Shown here: positions 8,783 through 14,819 of the stretch, one piece after another
Numbering within the stretch: the first letter of the stretch is position 1
How the letters are laid out: each line of letters starts with the position of its first letter
Origin: Podochytrium sp. JEL0797
Lineage: Eukaryota; Chytridiomycota; Chytridiomycetes; Chytridiales; Chytriomycetaceae
DNA: 16,153 nt
Assembly (NCBI GenBank): GCA_027596195.1
Contig: JADGJG010000582.1
Span: 1-16,153 of the forward strand
Direction: 5' to 3'
Translations under genes and position numbers: made by a program
The notes under the pieces: generated by a model
The model's input: the letters and a program-made list of their open reading frames with translations, nothing else
Databases searched by the model: none
What the model was told of the DNA's origin: nothing

Positions 8783-10060
8783 TTATAATAACGGATTAAA
8801 TCTAAATAGATCAAAGTCAACTGAAAAAGATCCATCCTTCAGCAAATCTACGCCATAAAACACATACAATCTCTCAAACCCTTCCTCACCCAATGCCATA
8901 CTATCCATCGTTCTAAAACATTCATCCGTCACCTCCATCTCCACCTGTGTTTCCACCATGTGTTTGCACCACCACCAGCAATATTCTACCAATGCCATCT
9001 GCACATGAATTCTGAAGGGTAACTGCGCGCCTTGAACGTGGATGGGCTTGAAATGTTTGGGCGGCAAGAACACGAGTTTTCCCTTGTATTCCGTTTCGGG
9101 AAACTTGTAATCGAGAGAGATTACTGGTTTAAACTGGTACAAGAGTTGTTGGTCGGGACATGGCAGTGTGATACAGAGGCGGAGGTAGCGACTGCAGGTT
9201 GGGAGCGAGGACCAGATGGGGTTTGGGAGGGTGGATCCGATTGAGTTTGGGAATACACGCACTTGAACTTTGTGGTGGAATTCAACTTTGCGGGGGGGTT
9301 GTTTGTTGGAGACAATGCTGGAGGAGGGTGGATTGGGGTCGATTCCGGATTGTAATGATGCTGTTGATGTTGATTGGCAGATTGGCTTTTGAGACCCGAT
9401 CAACCGCTTTATTTTTGTGGGAATGGTCGATTTGTCGATATAGTCGCTTGGTTCGTTGGATTCTGCAGTTGCATTTGATGTCGAATCGCTGACGAGTTTT
9501 TGAGACTCGCTCACTGGCTGCTCTTGCATGGGAATATCAATCGAGGGTCGCGGTTCAATTTCCCTTGGCGTAGTAGGTATTTCTTTGGATTCGCAGATGG
9601 CTTTTGGGTTCTCATTCAATGAGTCAAGTACGACTGCAGAATCACGCGGCAGGTCGTCAAATACGGCACAGCTCGTGTCAATTCTCGGCAGCTGAGATGT
9701 GGCACAGCGGGATGTGATTTCGAGAGTTTGAATCCGGGGTTGAGTCTCGCAAGACACACGCGATCCACTCGTTTCAAATTCTTTGGTCGGCTGTGCCATC
9801 AAGACATCGACCGGAAAGGCCACTGAACGGAATGTCGTCCGCGGTTCCGCGGGCGCACTAACCGGTGGCTGTGGCTGATCCAGATCATCCTTCTGAGTGA
9901 CGGAACAGCCATATTCAATCGGGTCGGTAGGTTCGAGGGTCGCGTGCTGTGCGTGTGCAAACCAGTCGCTTCCGAGAGCGAGGCGGGCCGTTTGATTGGC
10001 GAGCCAAGAGGTGTTGGGTGGGATAAGAACGTGGAGTGAAAGGAGGTTGAGCGCGTTCAT
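8783..10060 (-). CDS. Unrecognised 425-residue protein with a possible PP1-docking motif
   Basis: A single-exon frame starting MNALNLLSLHVLIPP. Residues about 50-255 are rich in Ser, Pro, Thr, Glu and Asp and look disordered. From about 281 the composition changes to that of a folded domain rich in aromatic residues, with a Trp/Cys cluster CWWWC (361-365) and an ending FDLFRFNPLL. Between the two parts, residues 257-261 read RKVEF, which fits the RVxF docking motif of protein phosphatase 1 regulators, followed by a hydrophobic VQVRV stretch as in many such partners. I did not recognise the C-terminal domain. The frame is long, uninterrupted and ATG-started, so a real gene is likely. PP1 binding is inference only. 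The DNA around its start (GAGCGCGTTCATGG on the plus strand) is shared with the start of small-gene copy 2. Confidence 0.72.
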   Translation of the reverse strand: MNALNLLSLHVLIPPNTSWLANQTARLALGSDWFAHAQHATLEPTDPIEYGCSVTQKDDLDQPQPPVSAPAEPRTTFRSVAFPVDVLMAQPTKEFETSGSRVSCETQPRIQTLEITSRCATSQLPRIDTSCAVFDDLPRDSAVVLDSLNENPKAICESKEIPTTPREIEPRPSIDIPMQEQPVSESQKLVSDSTSNATAESNEPSDYIDKSTIPTKIKRLIGSQKPICQSTSTASLQSGIDPNPPSSSIVSNKQPPRKVEFHHKVQVRVFPNSIGSTLPNPIWSSLPTCSRYLRLCITLPCPDQQLLYQFKPVISLDYKFPETEYKGKLVFLPPKHFKPIHVQGAQLPFRIHVQMALVEYCWWWCKHMVETQVEMEVTDECFRTMDSMALGEEGFERLYVFYGVDLLKDGSFSVDFDLFRFNPLL

Positions 10061-10536
10061 GGAATTCGTTTTCCTTCACGGTGACTAAATATGGAAAACG
10101 TGGAGAAGGCGCAAACAATTTTCCAAACAATGGACAAGTGCCCACCCGACACACGATCGGTCTTGATAAAAAAAGATAACTGCTGAAAATAATACGGTCA
10201 CCAAGACGCACTTTGCGAGGGGTCCACACACAAACCTCCTAGCTGTGGCGCTGTGATGACGGTCGATCCCGCAAGGGCACCAACCAGCATGATGTGGATC
10301 TGTCGAATTCGGACGCATCCGCGTCAAATGCGTTGCCATGCTACCCTGAGCTAAAAGATGCAATCTCCGACGGGATGCGGGGGAGGGGGTTTTTGATTGA
10401 GACTCACTGAATCTCAGCGATACTACCCCACAAAACAAAAAAGAAACTGCAGCCCTCTCCAATACTTATTTTCGTTTATTCACCTTAAATTGCACAAAAT
10501 TAACGTTTCATTTCAATCCAAAAAAGAAACAATCAT
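10061..10536. other. Intergenic region carrying BRCT relic B
   Basis: It holds the upstream region of the 425-residue gene (10061-10310), relic B of the BRCT gene (10327-10370) and the 3' flank of small-gene copy 2, with an AATAAA on the minus strand (plus 10475-10480). Compared with copy 1, the downstream signal here reads TTTCATT, with a C inserted in TTTATT, so the nearest intact poly(A) signal is the more distal one. Confidence 0.55.
10327..10370 (-). pseudogene. Relic B of the BRCT gene's 3' coding end
   Basis: Read on the minus strand this gives EIASFSSG, stop, HGNAF, matching EITSFSSGYHGNAL of the intact BRCT protein; the tyrosine codon TAT has become the stop TAG. It lies in the same orientation as the parent and downstream of small-gene copy 2. 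Similarity ends abruptly on both sides. Confidence 0.72.
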
Positions 10537-10994
10537 TCAGCTCTCCCTCGCACGCCTAAATCTGTACTCCCTGTACCAGTTTTCGGGGTCAGCCCGCCTA
10601 CACTCAGCCATGAGGCTGAGTCTTCTTTCCGAATGCAAATTGACGAGCGTGTGTTGCGAGTGGAGATCTGACTCGCGTCGCGGGGAGTTGATGACGGCTA
10701 TCGGTTCGGATTCGGAACTTGGGAGGCTGCTTTGGTGGTCGGTGGCCACGGGAAGCGGTTGGGGAGGGTCTTGAATTGGAACATGGGTAATGGCGGAGGT
10801 AGTGGCGCTGGTTTTGAGGTTATTCGTATGAGTGGGTGTCTTGAGAACACTGGGGAATCGGGGGCTCACGTTGAACTCTTGCGCAAAACAGGTGGGCGAA
10901 TACGAAAAGCGGGGCAGTCGCCAAATGTATCAGTAGAGGCGTTCGGTTGCGGAAAAAAGAGAAGATCAATAAGGCTTTTGAGGAGCGCGTTCAT
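10537..10994 (-). CDS. Small unrecognised gene, copy 2 (intact, 131 residues)
   Basis: Two exons on the minus strand, 10994-10870 and 10807-10537, joined across a 62-nt GTGAGC...AACCAG intron with a CTCAA branch-like element. The total of 396 nt encodes 131 residues plus stop. The N-terminus MNALLKSLIDLLFFPQPN is hydrophobic, followed by DCPAFRIRPP, a Ser/Pro/Thr-rich middle (HQSSLPSSESEP) and a charged, conserved tail with HTLVNLHSERRLSLMAE and ADPENWYREYRFRRARES. No known family was recognised. Copy 1 (7647-8069) is about as similar in both exons as in the flanks, so the duplication is fairly recent. The gene lies between two decayed pieces of a BRCT gene in the same orientation, as if inserted into a BRCT paralog. 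Confidence 0.6.
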
Positions 10995-11054
10995 GGGGCG
11001 TGCATAACGCGGCTAACGATTTTTGTGATTTTTGAGGCACCATCACACCCTATA

Positions 11055-11139
11055 CCCCGTGACTTTGGCTCAAAACGATTGCATCATCTGTTGAGCTCCG
11101 GCCCTTACCGAGGTTGAGGCCTGTGCCGTCGCCAATCTC
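11055..11139 (-). pseudogene. Relic of the BRCT domain core
   Basis: An 85-bp stretch matches 11451-11535 of the intact BRCT gene (CCGTGACTTTGG, GATTGCA, CCGAGGTTGAGGCCTGT). On the minus strand it reads EIGDGTGLNLGKG, then after a one-base indel AQQMMQSF, stop, AKVTG. The parent reads EIGGGTGLNLGKERLKEMLQSFGAKVTG. A frameshift and an in-frame stop mark it as dead. It sits just upstream of small-gene copy 2 on the minus strand. Confidence 0.8.
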
Positions 11140-11183
11140 TATTGATGCTCTGCATGAAAAGAGGAATCAGAATTGATAGTTTA

Positions 11184-12026
11184 TTATATTTCTACGCGTG
11201 AAAAACGCGCTCTTTCTATAACACGCTGCGACCCAATAGACACAATCCTCAACGCGTTGCCATGATACCCCGAACTAAACGACGTAATCTCCGGTGCCTC
11301 CACCTCCCCCAACACCTTCTGCCCTTCAATACCCGCCACAAGATCCTGCACAATAATCAACTGACACCGCTCCTGCTCCCTCGCTTTCGTGACTTTGCTC
11401 GCTCCCGGAGACCTCCCCACCACCAACAGATTCGTGTGTCCCGAAACGGAACCCGTGACTTTGGCCCCGAAGGATTGCAGCATTTCCTTGAGTCGTTCTT
11501 TGCCGAGGTTGAGGCCTGTTCCGCCGCCGATTTCGGGGAAGATGCCTGTGAGGACGATGATCATGCCTTGGAGGTAGGCCGGGTCTGCGCCGTTGAGGCC
11601 TGGGCGGGGCATGACGAATCGACCTGACGGGTTTGAGGTGCTGCTGTGGGACACGGCGGTGGTGGTATGTCTGACGAGAGAGACATGGGTGGTTCGTTTG
11701 GTCGGAGGTTCGCGAAAAGCAAGTTCGAGGGCTTGTAAATCTTCCCAGGCGCGTTTCGAGGAGGTCCTGGAGGAAGAGGAAGAGGTTTGCGGAATGACTG
11801 CGTTGTATACTATTGATGCGGGCGACGCGTATCTCAGGTTCAAGTTGGTTGGCGGGATGGATGCGGGTGGATCGTGCTCGCGTTTGATGGACGCGTGTCT
11901 TTGAGGCAAGGGAACGAGACTCGCACGTATTTCGTGTTTGACAGATGATTGACTGGGTAGATATTCCTGCTTCACATACGCGAGGGTTGGTGGATCGCGA
12001 ACGGCGCTTTCGAATTCGCGCTTCAC
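11184..12026 (-). CDS. Stand-alone RFC1-type BRCT protein (5' end unresolved)
   Basis: The frame encodes at least 280 residues. The BRCT domain is at about 151-235 (LQGMIIVLTG, FGAKVTGSVSGHTNLLVVG, GASKVTKARE, LIIVQDLVAGI) and closely follows the pattern of the BRCT in the clamp-loader large subunit RFC1, where it binds DNA 5' ends. Unlike RFC1 it has no AAA+ ATPase after the domain, only about 45 more residues, ending RFSRVEI with TAA. The N-terminal 50 residues carry four SUMO-consensus motifs: VKRE (1-4), VKQE (18-21), VKHE (29-32) and IKRE (47-50). A basic KRAWED and TKRTTH region may be a nuclear signal. The first codon counted here is GTG at 12026. The frame stays open to 12083 with no ATG before a TGA, so an upstream exon must supply the start. 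Likely nuclear. Confidence 0.75.
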   Translation of the reverse strand: MKREFESAVRDPPTLAYVKQEYLPSQSSVKHEIRASLVPLPQRHASIKREHDPPASIPPTNLNLRYASPASIVYNAVIPQTSSSSSRTSSKRAWEDLQALELAFREPPTKRTTHVSLVRHTTTAVSHSSTSNPSGRFVMPRPGLNGADPAYLQGMIIVLTGIFPEIGGGTGLNLGKERLKEMLQSFGAKVTGSVSGHTNLLVVGRSPGASKVTKAREQERCQLIIVQDLVAGIEGQKVLGEVEAPEITSFSSGYHGNALRIVSIGSQRVIERARFSRVEI

Positions 12027-12083
12027 GGATACATAAGTGGTTGCGAAATCGCGTCGACTCGGTGGAACGTGTGGTGCAGCGGT

Positions 12084-12420
12084 TCACGGAGACTGGGTTC
12101 CACTTGCATCCACGGTTTCGCGTCCCGTGCTGGTGGTTGGTACTCAAGAGCAGCGGGCATTGGTTGGTGTGTCCTCGGCTTGCGGGTGAGTTTCGCGCAC
12201 CGGCCCTTCCCCATCAGATGGTCCACGATGCGACTCTGTGGCCAGGAAAGACGCCGCTGAGTTCTTCTCTTTGATGCTTCGCAGCTTCGAAGGCCTCGTT
12301 GACTTTGCGAAAGGTGCAGCACAAGCGCCGTTGCGTAGTACGCCTTGCGCACAACATCAAAGTATCGCTCCCTGACAAGGAAAAAGCAGTGAGGCCAAGT
12401 GCGAGGAGGCACTGCTCTGA
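12084..12420. other. Probable 5' region of the BRCT gene, exon structure unresolved
   Basis: Another minus-strand frame is open from about 12412 to 12023 and contains in-frame ATGs (for example within HLMGKGRCAKLTRKP). It could encode the true N-terminus of the BRCT protein, but I found no GT...AG pair that joins it cleanly in phase to the VKREF frame. An intron with unusual ends or an assembly indel is possible. No other gene is supported here. Confidence 0.3.
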
Positions 12421-12645
12421 GTGTGGATTTTTCAGTGGGGCATTCGGGCGGTCTTGACCATATGTTTTTGTTCTTTCATGGGTCTCGCCGGCGGCCTTGC
12501 GCGCGTCGTTTTACATCCCTCTATTTGGCTACTGGGCTCATTGCTAGTTTTTGTTCTTGCCTCGGCGGGGGCCGGATTTTGTTGGAAGTTAAACCATGAG
12601 TTGGCCTCCTCTCAGATCTTCGAGTTTGATTGGTGCCGGAAATGA
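12421..12645 (+). CDS. Possible small membrane protein or exon
   Basis: A plus-strand frame encoding two hydrophobic stretches (AVLTICFCSFMGLAGGLA and WLLGSLLVFVLASAGAGF) and ending FEFDWCRK with TGA. The first ATG in frame is at 12478. The sequence TTTTCAG at about 12429-12435 could be a splice acceptor, which would make this a terminal exon. No family or paralog is seen, and hydrophobic frames arise easily by chance, so this is weak. Confidence 0.2.
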   Translation: MWIFQWGIRAVLTICFCSFMGLAGGLARVVLHPSIWLLGSLLVFVLASAGAGFCWKLNHELASSQIFEFDWCRK

Positions 12646-12895
12646 ATGCGGAGTGAGTGCATTGAGAATTATCTTCAAATCCCGTGCCGTGGAATGTGTG
12701 ATGGGAGAACAACCCCATCTCCCTCGTTTGACTCAGCCGGCCTTCCACTCACGCAGGGAAATGCGTCATCCGCGTGCGCACACGTGCGAATATACTGAAC
12801 ACTGAAAAAAAATTCTCTCTCCGCCGGCGTTCCCGTTTTTGCTTTTGATACCAGTATCAAAAGCAAAAAAGGTCCTTGCGATTGCACCCTCTGTC
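12646..12895 (+). promoter_or_regulatory. Upstream region of the chitin deacetylase gene
   Basis: A 250-bp region before the deacetylase ATG. It contains CACGTG (12781-12786), an E-box-type hexamer inside a run of alternating CG/CA, an A-run at about 12804-12812 and a perfect 16-bp inverted repeat at 12836-12869. Binding by any factor is unproven. Confidence 0.4.
12836..12869. promoter_or_regulatory. Perfect 16-bp inverted repeat with 2-nt loop
   Basis: TTTTTGCTTTTGATAC, then CA, then GTATCAAAAGCAAAAA. All 16 pairs match. It ends 26 nt before the start codon of the chitin deacetylase, so it lies in the core promoter or the 5' leader. As RNA it would form a stable hairpin near the start; as DNA it could be a dimeric protein-binding site. 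Confidence 0.85.
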
Positions 12896-14819
12896 ATGCT
12901 CTTCTCTCTCGCAGCCCTCCTCACTCATTCTGCCCGCGCTCAAAGGTAAGCACCTTCCCACCTCCTTTCGCCCGCCAAAACCGGCATCTGACCGACACCC
13001 ACTTGTTGACCCACACAGCTTTGACTTCTCGTGGGCCCCCCACTGGGGACAAGGCGTCCCGGCGAGCCCAGTCCCTGCCTGGACAAACTACTTCACGTCC
13101 ATGCCCTACGCTTCCTTCGGTTCAGACATCACGACCTGCTTGGGTGCTGCCACGAACGTGTGGGGCGCCACGTTCGACGACGGGCCGTCAGAGAATACTC
13201 CTGCTGTGTTGAAATGTGAGTGAGATCGGATTGTCTTGCTCCGTTTCCCTGCGTTGGAGTCGGACTCTGGCCGACCAGGGATGCGGCTTTCTTGATGTCA
13301 TTCTAATTAATCTGTTGCAGATTTCAAGTCTGTCAACATGCAGGCAACCTTCTGGGTAATTGGCGCGAACGTGATGCACAACCCAAATATCTTGTTGCAG
13401 GCATACCAAGCGGGTCACGATATCGGGTGCGTGCGCAAACGAAATGGCTCCTTTTTAATCAAAATCTCTCCATGACTCACATCAATCCCGCGGGCTTGAA
13501 ATGCTCCAATCAGATTGCACACGTGGTCTCACTCAGACTTGACGACTTTGACGGACGATCAGATTGTAGCCGAGCTCGTGTATTCGTCCAAATCGGTGTA
13601 TGAAGTGCTTGGAGTCTTTCCAAAATATTTCCGTCCGCCTTGTGAGTCGCCCCCCTCTCCAAGTGGGTATTTGGTGTAATCTAATGTGCACAAACAGACG
13701 GCTCCATCAACGACAATGTGCGTGAAATCGCCAAGAAGATGGGACTCACACCGGTAACGTGGTCAGTGGACAGCAATGATTGGAGGTACGTGGGCACCAA
13801 CGACATGGGTCTCGTCAAGCAAGCGTTCCAGGGTTGGGTCAACCAAGGCGTCAATAACGCCATCAGCTTGGAACACGATTTTTACGCGTGAGTAATAGCT
13901 ATCATGACGGTCATAATTTTTGCTGACTTATCACTTCCAGCCAAACTGCCGCTGCGATCCCTGACGCCATGAACGTATTGATTCAATCCGGTCGCGTTAT
14001 CAAACCTTTCCACGAATGCATCGGAGTTTCTTCTAGTTATGGAAACTCGGCCATGCAGGCCTTCTTTGCATCGGGTCGATTTGAAGCGGGTCTTGGGGGT
14101 GGATCCGTGAAACCACCGCCAGTCACCCCAACTGCGGCACCAGGCGGTACAGCTGTTTCGGACTGGGCCACATGCGGACCGAGCGTGGGATCTTCGGTGT
14201 GCGCGTCTTCTGGGTTCATTTGTTGCATCGCTCCGGCGGATTTAGGATCTGGAAAATCGACTTGCCGTCCGAACAATGAGCAAAGTAAACGCCTCTTTTT
14301 TATGGTCTTGATTTCGTTGTGCTCAACATCATTTGGAACAGACTGTGCGGTTCCTGGTGGCACGAGCCCGCCCCCTGCTGTTACAACCGCTTCCGTGGCC
14401 CCACCAACCAAACCCAGTCCAACAGGTGCACCAGGTGTCGTACCCATCGCTGACTGGGAATCATGCGGCCCGAGCGTCGGAACTTCCGTGTGCGCGACTT
14501 CAGGATATGTGTGCTGCGTCGCGCCAGGAGACGCTGCGAGCCAAAAGACGACTTGCCGTCCGAACACTTTGTCGAGTGAGATTTGTTTTTCAATATTTGC
14601 TCATCTGCCAGTACTCACCGTGCGTCCATGATCGAACCTTTCCTAGATTGTATCTCTGTCGTTGGACCTCCTTCCGCTGGTAACGGCGGAGCAATCGCCA
14701 ACTGGGAAACGTGTGGGTCCAGTGTCGGATCTTACACTTGTGCTTCGTCTGGATTCACGTGCTGTATTGCATCAGCGGACTTGGGATCTAGGAAAGCCAC
14801 TTGCCGTTCTAGCGGTTAG
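12896..14819 (+). CDS. Secreted chitin deacetylase (CE4/NodB) with three Cys-rich modules
   Basis: Removes acetyl groups from chitin (CE4 family). Eight exons: 12896-12945, 13019-13215, 13321-13426, 13514-13641, 13698-13887, 13941-14284, 14342-14575 and 14647-14819, giving 473 residues if the TAG at 14817 is used. Residues 1-16 are a signal peptide. All five NodB motifs are intact: TFDDGPS (68-74, catalytic and metal Asp), HTWSH (120-124, metal His), RPPYG (158-162), DSNDW (185-189) and ISLEHD (216-221, His220). After a Gly/Pro/Thr linker come three similar modules at about 299-333, 377-411 and 436-470, each with W, xCGxSVG, CAxSGF/Y, CC, D and TCR, joined by phase-1 introns. They may bind chitin, but I did not recognise a named family. 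The final TAG may instead lie inside an intron (14815-14882) leading into the downstream copy. Confidence 0.93.

Noticed and set aside
13786..13800. Possible intron starting at GTACGTGGGC after DSNDWR in the deacetylase
   Set aside because: GTACGT looks like a donor, but the uninterrupted frame gives RYVGTNDMGLVKQAFQGW, which fits the NodB fold between motifs 4 and 5, and both units keep it open.
14037..14567. Long antisense frame (176 codons) opposite the deacetylase modules, repeated at 15312-15842
   Set aside because: It is the reverse of a GC-rich Pro/Thr/Cys coding region, is conserved only because the segment is duplicated, and crosses the sense introns. No family resemblance.
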